Origin: Gorsachius magnificus
Taxonomy: Eukaryota > Chordata > Aves > Pelecaniformes > Ardeidae
Reading direction: 5' to 3'
Length of the DNA: 64,000 nucleotides
Assembly: GCA_034008185.1 (NCBI GenBank)
Contig: CM067082.1
Coordinates: 154,759,895 to 154,823,894 of the forward strand
The notes beneath the pieces are model-generated. The model was given only the letters and a program-made list of their open reading frames with translations, was not told where the DNA came from and did no database searches. Numbering within the stretch: position 1 is the first letter of the stretch; each line of letters begins with the position of its first letter. Position numbers and translations under genes: made by a program. This document shows positions 12,801 to 25,948 of this stretch, piece after piece.

Positions 12801-15511
12801 AACAGATGTCTGCATCTGGGTCTTGTTTTTTCTTAAGTTGTAGTAATTGCAGGGAACTACTGCTGTCCATCTCTTGGTTAGTTCTCTGTGTAGATCTTAA
12901 TACTCTTTCTGAATGCAAGGCAGCAGATGTTCATGTGCACAGCTGCCTACTACTTCTGTGATAATTGATTTGTGATGAGTCTTGTACAAAATCAACCTAA
13001 CACAGGGGTGGTTTATATTGCTTATGGAATAAGAGTTCATTTACAGTGATGACACAGTCCCATCTTTCCTTGGGATGTCTCATCATTTAAACAGCTGTGG
13101 GTAGTACCAAAGCCATGATGTCATATCAAGAATGGAGAAGCTACTTGATGGGAAAGCAAGCAGCAACAACCAACCTTGGACAGAAATTTCCTGAGCTGTT
13201 AATTTATTTGTTTGCCAGTGGAGCTTTACTGGTGAGACAGGCTCTGCAGAGCAGGGAGGGAAGAGACAGGCCAGTGGTTTGTCTGTTTCCACTGTGTGGT
13301 GGCTCTGAGCTGGAAGCACCATCAGACTTCATGAGATTTCTCTATGTTTGTCTGAATCAAGAGTAACAAATTCTGTTTATATTGACATCACTACCTGTGT
13401 CTGATATTGTCAAAAAAACTGTTTAAGAACAGCGTGGTGTTATCTAGTACGCTCGCTAAGGCAACTAGCAGGTTACTCTCTACATGTCATTTTTTTCCCC
13501 ATCAAAGGCAGATTGTACTAGTTAGAAACTACTAATATGTTTGTTCAATCCCTTCCTTACAGTTTAACAAGTTGAAATAGAACCAGTGAAAAGTATTTGT
13601 TTCTCTTGCTTGCTTCAGTTTCTGGTTTCTACTCACAAAGTGCTCTTTGGCAAGGCACTGACCAGCTGCTTCTGTTGAGTTGCAATGCACAGGCCAAATA
13701 TGCTCTAAAACTTTTATGGTCAAAGTACTCAATGGTGTTGATTCTTGATACCTGTGCTACACCTCTTGGGCCTAAGCCCTCTGCTGTCTTTTCAAAGAAA
13801 TGGGATCTTCTTATCCTGCTGTTTTCAATCCTGAGAGCTAAAGCCTCCTTAGTGTCATGGTCTGTTAAAACCAGGTCATTTCCAAAGACCACACTATGTT
13901 GGAGGCTATCTAGTTATAATCTGACTCCAGTGGGACATGTGTCACCTCTGAGGAACACTGCTCATAACCAGTTACCAGTTAGACTTTGAACTATTGATGG
14001 CTGCCTTTTCAGCCTGCTGATCTGGCCACTTTTTCAGCCACCTGGAAGTCCATCCAGTCCATGACTCCCCAGTTTGGTTAGAAAGACACTGCAGAATTCA
14101 AAAAAAAAAAGAGAGCGCACTTACCTCCTGCAGGCAAGTAGATCTTCTCTGTGCTGGCCCTTATTTAACCTAATAGTTGTTTCCAATGTAGTTTAATCTG
14201 GAGAAGCATGAAAAGGAAAGGGGCTAATTTTCTTATTGTCTTTAGCCTTGTGCACTTTATTCTTAGGAGCCAGTGTTTTGCCACCAGAAATTCCTTGAAA
14301 AAAAAAAAAAATTGTGGAGTTTCTCTCTCCAATCTAGAGTTTTCAGTAGCAGAGATACTGTACCAAGGGCAAAAAAGTCCTTCTCCATGTCTTTATGCCA
14401 GCAGTGCAGCAGTGTAGTGATAATTAATAGACCTCCTTCCAGCATTGTGGGAGGCCGTTCTTCTACTTCATGGACTTAGGCTATAAAAGACGTTATCAAA
14501 ACTAATTTACAGAAAAAAACTTAGCTGACACCAGCCACACACTTTCCCCTGGTGTCTGACTTGCTGTATTATCCAGCATGTTGGATAAAAGTCTTTTCAA
14601 GGCTGGGTTGCCTTCGTTGCTTGGTTACCAGCCTGATGCAGAAGTTTACATGCATGTTCACATTATTGCCTCAATTGCTCCCACCCCCCCAAAACCATAA
14701 AGATCTTATAAAACATAAAGTTCTGCAGGCAGTGCCGGTGTATTTTCTTTTGATTGCAAAAGGAATTAATGCCATGAAAATCAGCTAGCATAATCTGCAA
14801 GGTGTCTGAGCTCTTTTCCTTCACTTGAGTAGCGACATAGGCTGCAATAGCTTGTGTCCAAAAAACATGCATACAACTGCCTTATACAGCAGCCTGGCTG
14901 TAGGTGGACAGTAGTCACAAAAGACAGCAGTTCACCTATGTTATCACTGGACAGGAAGACAACCCTGGGAAAAAAAAAACATTTTTCTATGTGTTATTTG
15001 TCCTCCAGGGCTACAAGAGCATTATCAAAACTAAACAGCGGTGGGAAACAGGCAATGTGGGCACTAATCCATACTATTACATTTTTAGCACGATCCCTGG
15101 CATGGTTTTATCTATGCTGACTAGCTCTCTTCCTGACGATGACTAGGGGCAATTTGGTGCTAGCCCATGAAAAGTCTATTCTCAACAGGCAGATTGCACA
15201 TATGACCACCTAGTTCCCAGGGTAGGAAAGGAGTTAACACTGTAGAGCTGAACTGTGCTGCTCCCCTTGGCCAGAAAATAGTCCTTAAGTGAATATAGGC
15301 ATAGCAAAAGATTCTGTGCATTACAACTGTTGACGAACTGGTATTTATTTACCTCTCTGGCCCTTTTAAAATTTTTATTGCTTCACTCATACACATTTCC
15401 ATATACACGGTTAAGAAATATTATGGAGCTTTAGGACTTTATAGAAAATTAACACATTCACAATACAAAAGCAATGCCTCATAATGGTCCTTAGACTCCA
15501 AAGATCATCTC
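3871..15511. other. Long stretch without genes or clear repeats
   Basis: Apart from short homopolymer runs and a small (TG)n tract I see no transposon, RNA gene or recognisable exon. Open frames of 60-130 codons occur on both strands, but none shows a known domain. The most protein-like is 13629-13892 on the minus strand (87 codons), which I cannot assign. Confidence 0.55.
8411..8434. repeat. Short (TG)n / (CA)n tract
   Basis: A TGTGTGTG run passes directly into ACACACA. The segment is therefore partly self-complementary. It is an ordinary short microsatellite. Confidence 0.6.
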
Positions 15512-15866
15512 AGAATCATAGAATAGCATCATAGAATTGTTTAGGTTGGAAAAGACCTTTAAGATCATCAAGTCCAACCATTACCCTAACCCTGCCATCG
15601 CACCACTAAACTCTGTCCCTAAGCACCTCGTCTTCCCAGTGTTTAAATACCTCCACGGATGGGGACTCGACCCCTTCCCTGGGCAGCCCCTTCCAGTGCT
15701 TGACAACCCTTTCATTGAAAAAAATTTTCCTAATGTCCAACCTAAACCTCCCCTGGCACAACTTCAGACCATTTCCCCTCGTCCCATCATCCGTTACGAG
15801 GGAGAAGAGGCTGACCTCCACCTCGCTACAGCCTCCTGTCAGACAGTTGTAGAGGGTGATAAGATC
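15512..15866 (-). mobile_element. CR1 LINE 3' fragment
   Basis: The left edge carries the inverted CR1 tail (CATAGAAT words) followed by the inverted, conserved AGGTTGGAAAAGACC block and the rest of the CR1 3' region. Its 3' end therefore lies to the left and the element reads on the minus strand. It is 5'-truncated, as usual for CR1. Open frames across it (for example 15537-15887) are by-products of the repeat. It belongs to the same subfamily as the copies at 27794 and 34782. Confidence 0.9.
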
Positions 15867-17631
15867 AAGATCTTCTCCTTAGAATGATAAGCCTTTGAGA
15901 ATCAAGTCATGTTCAAGGTGATCACCTCAACTTTTAGCAGAAGGAGGCTGAGGGGACACCAGTGCATGACAGTTCACGCACCAGGTGATTATATTGCTGA
16001 CGTTTGAAGAGGCGTTTGGCCTAATAATATTTATAGGCCACATTATTCTGACTTGAAGAACTTTAAAATTCTCTGACACTGAGAGCACTCTGGCTTTCCT
16101 TGGGAGTCTGCTACCAGATCTGCGAGTCAGAGACTTCAGTGACTCCTCCATCCTTTCCTCATTAGGTGCAGACTCACCATTTATTCAGGGGAGTTCCAAT
16201 GAGTCAGAGAAATGAAGGAAACCTCTCTTCAGTTTCTTGGACTGTTTGAAAAGGTACCTCTTCTTTGCTGCCATACATATTCATATAACATTCAGCACTT
16301 TGAAGATAATCCATGTATGCTGCTGTTACATATGGACACCTTATGCTACATATGTTGTATGTTACTGTGTTGGTATTTGGTTTGTATTAGTTGCAAACCT
16401 GGTGTGAGCACTTGGTGCCTGTATTTTTCACACCACACGACCTATGGTTTAACTACAGCTGTCACTTCAATTATAAATTACAGTGACATTTTCACTTTCT
16501 GCCCTGCAGGGAATGAAACTGTGGTCCACATACGAAATCTTTTCCAACCAAGCACACAATCAAACATGTTTCATATCTTCGTCATGTCTGACTATTACTG
16601 TATATAGCTGTCAATTCCTTTCTTTTAAAGTTTTTAAGCAGTGTCAGCTTTTTCCAGTGTGCCAGACCCACAGGATCACATATCCTGAGGTGAGGTAAAC
16701 AGCAGATCATGAAAACAAGGAAACTTTCACCCTGAAGACTAGTTTGCTTATGAAATGCTGAATATGACCATTAAGACTTCAAAGTCTGCAGCAGCAGTAC
16801 CAAAATCATATTACTTAGTTGGCTAAATCAGATTTGTTGGTCCACTCTAACTGGCTCAAGCTTAGCTAAAGATACATATTTTAAATAAATTATATAAAGA
16901 TTAAGTAGTATTGGTACAGACTGAAATGGATTATTGCCAGCTGTACACTGCCATAACCACTAATTATTTGTCTTAATGGAGTTATTTACTTAAAAAAAAG
17001 ATGCACTGGTTCATGTCATTTTGAATATGGAATTCAGGTCTAAATTCATTAGACCAAAGGAAAAACTGTAAAGTGCATAATGGCTGCTATACTTAAAATT
17101 ATGTATTCTTTTCTCATTCCCAGCTTTCATCTCTTCCCCTGCTATTTGATGTCCTTAACAGAAATATGGTACCCGTTGTCCTTGAAGAGTTTGTTGCACA
17201 GAATTACTGAGAGATTCCTGGATCCCCTCAGCAGGGCGCACCAATTAATAGGACAAGATATTTTGTGCAAATGTCTGACAGCACTCATCCAGCACTGAGA
17301 CGGCAATTAAAGAAAGAGAAACAGTACCCATAGGCATTAACAGAAGAGTGTAGTTCATTCATAAATATTAATACGTTGTCCTCTGTCAAGATTGAATCTA
17401 ACTTTTTTTCTTCACTCAACACAATTTCTCCAGGTGTCATTGTTCAGCTATTTCACCTTCCACAGGAGACATTTCCACAAGCTGAAATGCTTATCAGCTG
17501 GTCTCCACAAGCAGTGGTTGATATCTGTAGCTGCAAGCCTGCATTACAATTCTGTAATATCACCCACCCGGTGATCAAGGCCCTGGTGAATGTAAATGCA
17601 GTGAGAATCAGAAGAAGAAACTTATCAAGGC

Positions 17632-17651
17632 TTATTTATTTATTTATTTAC
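17632..17651. repeat. (TTTA)n microsatellite
   Basis: About five TTTA units in a row form a simple tetranucleotide repeat. Confidence 0.7.
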
Positions 17652-19996
17652 TTTTAAATTTTGCTCTGCTACAGAGGACAGCTAATAAGTAAAATAATTT
17701 ACAGCACAGGCCCTTTCCATAGAAAGTGTACTTATTGTTTAAGAAAATTGTCTCCTCAGCATTGTGTTGTGCTGAATAAAAGATGAGAGACAGAGTTAAA
17801 TGCCTGTTAACTGACATTCATGGTGATGAGGGAGTCTAGGAAGGCATACTCAGGTGTGAATATCCTATTCTTCAAAAAGGTATAAAAGAAAGAGTCTTTT
17901 CCTCTTGAGATACCTTATTTTTTAAGTGAAATGAAGTTTGCTGTGTTTGTGGAAAAAGTAAAAGGTTGGAGCTGTGGTTTCCTCCTGCCACGTCAGACAC
18001 TTCCTGCAGGTGCTTCCATATTTATCTTCCATCTTTCACTTGTTTCCTCTTACAAGCCAAGATGGAAAAAACCCCAATGAATGGTTGCCCAGATCTTGTT
18101 GTATTGAGGTCTAGCCCTGAGTAGGGTGACACATGGAGAAAGCATCAGTGTTGCAGCTTGCAACGAGAGATAGAAGGGAGTGAGTCTGCATTTACAGATA
18201 GGTTACAGATGGCTGCAGGTGCTCGGATGGGGCTATGCTTCAGGTTCCTCCCTCAGAGAGAATGTCTGCTTCTCTGCAGATCCTTCATTCTGTCTGTGTG
18301 GGAGCCCCATCTTCACCATGGCAGCTCCCGCAGAAGACAAAGATGCTCCTTCCCTATGTCAGAACAGCCCAGTCTAAAAATCAGGATGTTTCCTCCTATT
18401 TTAAGTCACTGTGCACTTTGGCATGGATGTGCAACCTCACCTTGATAATAACTAGCCACTGATTTCCTTTCCTCATGCTTTAGTGGTTTCTTTTCTCGCC
18501 TCCACATCACTCATAATCCTTCTCTATACTTTCTTTTTTTATGAGCTGGCTTCTGGGGCTGAAAATAAATATATAAATGAAATGGAAAACACCAGAAAAA
18601 TAAAGCTTCCAAGCCTCAATGCTTTCATGAACTCAGTCTTGCTTTCAGTGTCTTTTTGCTAGAGGACATGGAGAAAGTTTTCCACTGACAACCCACCTTG
18701 TAAAAAAGATGGAGAATGCTAACAAAGCTCCAGCCCTTGTGGTAAGGACCCTTCTGAAGAGAGAGAACTAAAGGAGCCCATTTGAGTATCTCTGATGGAC
18801 ACACATTAAGGGACACCCTTTTACTGGTATTTCTGTTTCCACTGTACTTTCTTTTTTGAGGCAACCCCATATTTGCTTGATCCTTCCTCATCTCAGCTGT
18901 CAAGAGTACAGTGAAGCCATCTCAGTGCCTCCTGCTTACATCCTACCCCCTTTCTGGCTGAGCCACCTCTGTGCTTGGCTGGTCTGGGTCAGGATGTGAC
19001 TCACAGAGCCTAAGGGCATCCTGTGCTACCTTCAAACCCTTCTGTTTCACACAGTCTTTTTGCTTCTTTGTACTTTTTATGACTACAGGCCTGTGCCTAT
19101 GTCTCACCCCTTACCTTTCGCTGCTCTGGCTCCTCTCATCTCACCATACGATGCCCCAGGATCTGCTCCTCCAGCTGCTTAGGCACTTAGTGCCTCGCCA
19201 AAGTCTTCCCCTAACTCTCTTGGTATCTGAGGAGAATGTCCTGGGGGTTCCATAGCAGGTTGTGCTGCCTTTGTGAGTGTGGTTCTCCCTCCCAGTGCTG
19301 GAGTAAGGAGAGGACCCCTGTAGAAGCTCATTTTATGTAAAACCTCAACTTCTGCAGCTCTGCTGTGAGCTGCACAAAGCCCTTCCTGTTCCCCCGTGGG
19401 TCCTCAGCCAATTTCTGTCCCACCACACTGACTATCCCACACAGTGAACTGGTCCTCCATGAATATTAAACCACTTTTATTGGGAACAAAAGCCTTCTCA
19501 GATGTGGCTTGTTATCCTGGCAGTGATCAACTCATATGTCTGTCACAGAGGGCCAGAAGTTACCCGGGCCAGTTGCAGGGTGTTTGATAGAAGCTGTTCC
19601 CTCTGATTCCCCAGTATTTTTCAGGATGTAGGCCCTGAGATGCCTTCTCAAGAGGGGACATTGCTGGAGAGACATGTATGATCTTGGGGAGAAGGTCATG
19701 TCATCTCTTGTCTTTGAAGTATCAGCAAGGAGCCTCTCACAAAGAAAACATAATAGACTTTCATTCTGCATTACACCCTCTTTGCCACTGGCTCTGGTTA
19801 CCAGCCTGATAGTAGAAAGCTTTTTCATTTCTTTGAGAAAATCTGGTTTTTTCCTTTTTCCTGCTGAGAGCGGTTTCATTATCAGCCCAAAGGTACTTCA
19901 AAGGCAGAAATGCAGCCCTAGGAGTCAAAGCTGGCTCTGAACATGCACTTTCCATTTTACATTAGCATATTTGGGTTCCAGAGTGACTCGATTTCA

Positions 19997-20030
19997 TTTA
20001 TTTTTTATTTTATTTTATTTATTTATTGTC
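19997..20030. repeat. T-rich simple repeat
   Basis: ATTTTATTTTATTTATTT-type words form a low-complexity tract. Confidence 0.6.
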
Positions 20031-22122
20031 TTTCAGAAATCAGCTTTTACAAACGATCCTTTTCTTCTTCCTTTTCTTCCTTTAGCTCATCGACATGGTG
20101 GACCAATATTATAGAGCCAGTACAATATAAATGCCACTCTTCCAGATCAGCCTTGGTTAAGTGTAGATTATTGCTGTGGCAACAGTGACTGGGTGTTTTG
20201 GGCAAGCCTGTAGATATGTGGGATACAGCATGAGAGAAAGAATGAAGCAGAACGGGGGGCTGAGAGCAAGGTGGGCAGTAACGCTAATTCTAACTTCGAC
20301 AATGGCTATTTCTGAGCCCAGAGGAATTTTCCACAATTTCTTCCCTCGTCTCTAAAGTGGAGAGAGAAGAGAAAGCTTCGTCTCACAAACCTCCTCTTGG
20401 GCTGGCAGCCTCAGCCACCAAAAAGCAGCATATGCAGAGTAAAATCTGGCTGCAGTGTCTGCAACACTCGCTCTTTACAGAGGCTTGTATCTAGCAAGAA
20501 CCAGCTCAGATGTTTGTTACCGATCACTTTCTGCAAAGTCCAAACTCCATTGCCATGCAGTTTTCAGTGTAAGAGGTCACAGGTTTTTGGTTAGGGTCTA
20601 AATGAGCCTCTTTGCAATGTTTATTCCAGTTCTCCTCTCTACTTGTTTAAATCTCTCCCATTTTCTTTTCATCTGACCTGATGGTCATTTTTCCCTGTTC
20701 TTATCCCTGCCTACACTTGTTCAGCTTGTTTGATTGTCGTTCAGCTTCTCCTCTTCCTCTCCAGTATATTTTTCTTCCAATTTCCAAACTGACAGTCTCT
20801 AAATTTCCGTGTTACAGGAGGATGACAGAGCTTGTGCTAGGCTTAACCAGCGAGCATTTTGCTTTGTCAGTATGCAATGACAAGGTTAACTTTTTCCCAA
20901 AGACAATTCAGTTTCTCAGAACACCAGTGGCTTGTTGAATCAATACATGCAGTTAGATATTTTCAGTTTTAAAGTGTGGCTCCCAACAGAGTTGTGCTAA
21001 CAGGTTCAGTAAACTTCAAGCGCCTTGAATTCACAGGGGGAAGGAAGGGTGCACAGTCTGAAAACTGAGCACGGAGTAAAAACATGTTGGTTTAGGGGGG
21101 GGCTCTGTGTGTGAGAAGGTTTGTACTACTGCCTAGGGCTATTATTAATTAGTAATCTAAAAATGCTATCAGACATGACAGGGAGAACCAGTTCAATTTG
21201 AAAAGTGCTGCGAGTTGTTATTATTGGATTCAGTGTGCTGTACAACTGGATTGAACAATGAACCATGAAATCCATTACACTGGAAAGTTTCAAAAGCAGC
21301 TGATGAAAAATGAAAGTGCTGGAAGAAAATCTGCAGCGTAATTTTACAGATGACTTCTGGCTGTCTGCAAGGTTGTCCTCAAGGCTTTCTAACAAGTTAA
21401 GAAGAGGATTCCATGAACAAGACAAACATTTTCTAGAACTGCAACCATGTCTAAACAGTGTCTGGTGACCAGAGAACTTGAAATGAAGATTCAAGAGAGA
21501 ATTATCTTCCTGCTTTTAAAAACCAAGTCTCTTTGGTTCACTGTCTGCTATGTATAAATGTATGTATTTATGTATATATATAGCACACGAATAAAAGTAG
21601 ATTTTTCTTTCACTGCTTTCTTTGCTAGGAAGAATAGATCCAGGCAAGTGCTTGGACCTGCTCTATTATCATGTGGAAGCTGATATTCGTTATCCATTGA
21701 AATGTGAAGTCCCACGGTTGAAGGTTGTGGACCAGTATACAAATCAAACTATTTTCCTAGCGAATCTGAGAGAAGAACATCTTACAACTTGGTTTCAATA
21801 CCTCCTGAGGGATGTGAAGAGTGGAACCCACCGTTCTCATAAGTGGCCTTAGAAATAATAATTTTACTGAGAGCCCAGAGAAACCACAGCTTCATTCATG
21901 GAGAACAGGTTGCACTTATAACTGAGTTGTGCATAACTGGTAACTGAATTGTGCATTTATCCCTATATTCCAGTTCTGGAAAAGGCTTACAGGAGGGAAC
22001 CAAAGTGTACCTTGGAGGAAAAAGTTGTTGAATGGGAGAGAGAATTTGGGAGATAAATTTTGTGTCAGTATTTACTGTCTTTTTGCTGGCCCCATGATAT
22101 TATATCCACATTGGTTTTGCCC

Positions 22123-22265
22123 CATCCCTGGAGACATCCAAGGTCAGGCTGGATGGGGATCTGAGCAACCTGATCTAGTTGAAGATGTCCCCGCCCATGG
22201 CAAGGTGGTTGGACTAGATGATCTTTAGAGGTCCCTTCCAAACCAAGCCATTCTATGATTCTATA
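22123..22265 (+). mobile_element. CR1 LINE 3' tail fragment
   Basis: The extreme 3' part of a CR1 can be read: GGTCAGGCTGGATGGGG, then GGTTGGACTAGATGATCTTT, then TCCCTTCCAAACC and the tail ATTCTATGATTCTATA. Only about 140 bp remain because of 5' truncation. Plus-strand orientation. Confidence 0.9.
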
Positions 22266-22715
22266 ATTGGTCTGGATAGATAAAGCCTTTGGTAGTAGGA
22301 ATTTGGTGACCATGTGCTGTGGAAAGAGGGTGTATATCTCACTATTTGAAGATGATCTTTCAGAAACTACCTGTGGTAGATCATTGGTGGAGAAAATTAC
22401 TTTGAAAGAGTGTGATTGTCTTCAGCCTGTACTTTCTTGTGCTGAATGAGGATGAGATCAAGCACCCTGTACTCACAAGTTGTGTGAATGGTCTACCATT
22501 GGAGAACTCCATGGCAGGGATGCATATGAGGAAATGAGGCGTGTAACATTTTGCTTACTCTTCGTACAAAAAGGGGACAACTTGCTATATGGGCTTGGTT
22601 ATCCAAAGGGCTTGTGCACAAGGGCAACTGCTGGAAGAACTATGGCACATGCAGTAAGCAAAGAAATCAAACTACAGCAGGAATCAGCAAGATGGTATGT
22701 GTCCAGAGTGGCCTT

Positions 22716-22850
22716 TGTATATATTTATTTATATATACATGTTTCTATTTTAATATATTTATTTATTCTATGTATATATATTTTATATATTATTTATTCT
22801 ATCTATATTCTTATTTATTCTATTTATATATATTTCTTATTTACCAAGAA
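22716..22850. repeat. AT-rich low-complexity tract
   Basis: About 135 bp built from TATATA, TTTAT and TTCTAT words with almost no G or C. The open frames across it (Tyr/Ile/Leu-rich) are artefacts of this composition. Confidence 0.75.
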
Positions 22851-23091
22851 CTGAATGTAGTTATTTATAAATGAGTGAAGTATTTTGTTACAAAAATGTG
22901 CAGTCTGTTCATTTCCCTTCAAAATAGTGGAGGTGCCTTGTTCTGCTCTCAGTTCCATAAAGGGTAGACCTGGTGTACATTCAAGTTTCAGTACATGAAT
23001 CGCTCCTCAAAAAGCCTAAGATTAAATCATTAGCCAACTTCTAAGACAGAGATTCAAAGGCTGCTCCTGGTATTCAATGTTTTTTAAGGCC

Positions 23092-23165
23092 TGAGGAGGG
23101 CCATTAGCAGCTTCTAGTCTGTCCTCTTATACAAAGTAGGTCACATCATTTTATCCAGTGCTAGG
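23092..23165 (+). repeat. Possible ancient amniote interspersed repeat
   Basis: The words GGGCCATTAGCAGCTTCTAG, TCTGTCCTCTTATACAA and TTATCCAGTGCTAGG follow in the same order as a degenerate repeat tail common in reptile and bird genomes (from memory, of the form ACCATTAG..TCTAGTCTG..CCTCCTGTATAAC..CACCCAGT). The copy is short and diverged, so the family is not named. Confidence 0.4.
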
Positions 23166-23732
23166 AATTTTTATAGGGCTTTGAAAAATGAGACTCAGAT
23201 TTCAAAATTACAAGGAAAAAACTGCTCGTAAAAGCATCTTTGATATTTCTACCTATTACTTTAAGAAAATGAAAGCCTGCAAACAGACCAAATATAGCAG
23301 AGTGGTTCTTGATGAGGAGGGAACTGGCAGGTTTGGAAATGGAGCCTTGAGCTTTGAAAGACAAGAGAGTGGACTTAGAGGGAATTTGTTGTGTCGTGAA
23401 CTCCTGGTGTAAGGACACACCAGCCAGTCACAGGGGTAGGTGGAAAGTACTTTTGCAAAGGCACTGCTGTTATGGCACTTACCATACTTTTCCATCTCTT
23501 TTCTTTTGTCCTTCTCAATAATGCACAGGAAATGGATGAAGTAAGAGGTGTATTTAATGTAAAATAACCTAGAATAGTTGGTGGCATTAGCTGAAAGGAT
23601 CTGGATTCTCCTCTTGAAATGCCATACATTGGTGTGATGTGCAGGCAGGGATGGCAGGTTCACCATGACAGTGACCAAAAAATGGGAATGTTCTGTTAAC
23701 CCTGGCTTGGGTCAAGGTGAAAAGGTCAAAAC

Positions 23733-23768
23733 AAGGAGGAAGGAAGAGGAAGGAGGAAGGAAAAGAAG
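23733..23768 (+). repeat. Purine mirror-like tract
   Basis: An uninterrupted run of about 36 purines of the GGAGGAAGGAAGAGGAAGG type. It shows partial mirror symmetry, a composition able to form triplex DNA. No gene lies next to it. Confidence 0.6.
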
Positions 23769-25302
23769 TATGTATTGCTGGTGAAAGTATAGTTCAGTGG
23801 TGTGTTTATGGTTTGGGCACAAGCACACAGTTTCTGTAGGTGCAGGAGAAGAGAACAGTAAGTTCACTTGGTAAAGCATCTGATTCCTGAACTGGTGGCA
23901 CCTGTCATTGCCTGCAGCCGCAGGCAGATGCAGGGCTGGGCTACCTGAGGCAGAGCACTATGGAAATTGGGTTTGCCTAAGGTACAAGCTGTGCTGTGCT
24001 TGTCAAGCTGGGCTTGTCAAGAAAAGGCAAGATTCACAGACAGTCTGTGCTGTGCTTGGCAGTGAAGTTGTCAAAGACTTGTTCCCACTGCATGCTGACC
24101 TCCCCTTCTCCCTCCCCACTTCCAGTCCCATTTCTCCATAAAGCACAAAAAGAGAAGACCACATAGGAAACATTAGATCTTGCATTATTACAGAAGCATG
24201 ACTGTTAGGCAGATTCAAATATTAAATAAACCCCATTTTATAAGCAATAGAAACAAAACTGGCTGAATGTCATTTAGGAGAAGTTGGGCACAGAGAGCTT
24301 GTGTTGAGCATGGCCTAGAAAGAAAGCCAACGATACCTTGCAGTGACTTAGTGGGACCTGTGCACTTGCCCAAATGCCCTGTAGGTGGTAGGAGCTAGCT
24401 TGAACAGCACATAATACCAAGCTTTTAAATTAATTCTATGCAAACCTATATCTCTTCCTTAATTAATGTATTGTCTCTCTCTTTGTCCCTCTTTACACTG
24501 CTTGTCAGATCTTCACATCCCCAGTGGCTTCAGTTCTGCAGTGATAGCATCTCAATGGTTTGTTCATGTTATGGTTGAATTCATATTCTGTAGAGTATTT
24601 TCGTCAGGTCCAGCTGAATCCTGCTGTGATCCACAGGCTGGGTCCCCATTCTGAGAAGTCTGAGTTTGTAAAGGGCTGATAGGTATTTTTCTGCAGTAAG
24701 ACAAAACTGGATGACGTGGAAGCTGCGACATCCAAGTATTACCAGTGTAATCTACAGAGCAGCACAGTGAAAGGTTGATATGTTTGGTTTTTTTCTTTTG
24801 TAATTTAGAGGTGTTGAACATAGGATAAGAGGAATTGTGGAACCCCTGATTGAAAAATAAATGCCCCTGAAAAAAATAAATGAAATAATCCTGTACCCAC
24901 TGAACAGTGATATTGTGTTTGGTCTCCTAGTTTTGATGATCCTGTGTGTGTGAGAGAAACATTGAGCGAATGTTTAGAATTATTCCAGCTTTTGTCACAT
25001 TTATGTACAGATTCACGTCTCTGGGATGCTGGACTTTCAGATCATTAGCACAGACTCTCCAGTCTCACAGAAATTTCCCATGGTGCATTCAGGTGGACCA
25101 GTAGGATGAAATGCAATATTCTTCGGGTCTTTGAACCATGGCAAGTCAGAGCAGATGTGTCAAAACAGCATTACTGAGGAGATGATTCCCAGGGGAACAT
25201 AATTTGCCAAAAAGCTGCAATCCTGAGAGTTTCCCTGGCCTACCATGTTACATAGGGATGGACTGCCTTGTGGTAAGAAGTGTCAGATCAAGCTACAGCC
25301 TT

Positions 25303-25303
25303 A

Positions 25304-25342
<39 letters not shown>

Positions 25343-25353
25343 ATATATATATC
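25303..25353. repeat. (TATC)n microsatellite with (AT)n end
   Basis: About ten TATC units in register run straight into a pure (AT)n run. A second short (TA)n block follows at 25361-25371. Length polymorphism is likely. Confidence 0.95.
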
Positions 25354-25882
25354 AGCCTCATATATATATATAAAACTAAATTGCTGTACAATATATAGGT
25401 AAAATGCTATTAGAAAGAGTGGGAAAATGACTTTTCTAAACCAAGGTGTGCGTTCTCCCATCTGTCCTGCAGGGGTTGGTGGGGTGAATGAGGATACATG
25501 TTGAGAGCATTAAGCACTGGAGTGTGCAAGCTGAATAGGAAGTATTTGGCCTGGTAATATGAGCATACTGAACCTTGTGGAAAAATCTGACTAGAATGAG
25601 GCAGTGGTATTTATGAGGGTTACAAGGTAAAGAAAGCTACCAAGTGGATTGGGTCATACAGAGTGATAGAGCCACTCCTTTGACATGACTCACCTTCCCA
25701 AGAGCTCCTTACACTGTTAGTGCTGTGATCATGGACTCTGTTGAGAGGAAGAATGTCAGCTCTATGGCGAACTCATCAGCCTATGGCAGTAGGGAAGAGA
25801 TGAGAGGAACCTATGGGGAACATGCAAATCCCAGAGGATACTTTGGAAGGAACTCTTGTGGCAAAAACTCTCACTGAAAATA

Positions 25883-25948
25883 TAGCAAGTAGATTAGATT
25901 AGATGATAAACTAAGATTAGCAAATAGATTAGATTAGACGATAAACTA
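25883..25948 (+). repeat. Two-copy 31-bp tandem duplication
   Basis: Two 31-bp units, at 25883-25913 and 25918-25948, are separated by four bases (period 35). They differ at two positions visible by eye. Each unit itself contains the short repeat AGATTAGATTAGA. Confidence 0.85.

Larger units (their letters stand above)
15867..22122. other. No recognisable gene
   Basis: Unique-looking AT-rich DNA with two small simple repeats (TTTA words near 17632-17651 and T-rich words near 19997-20030). An open run at 21622-21852 (+) follows a good pyrimidine-tract/AG acceptor-like site and is discussed as a finding. Nothing else is supportable. Confidence 0.5.

Noticed and set aside
13597..13989. 130-codon plus-strand frame as a membrane protein gene
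   Set aside because: It has no clear start context or domain and overlaps an equally plausible minus-strand frame. The hydrophobic residues come from pyrimidine-rich DNA.
15537..15887. 116-codon frame, and similar ones at 27966-28322 and 34663-34977
   Set aside because: All three are the same CR1 3' untranslated sequence read in either direction, not a gene family.
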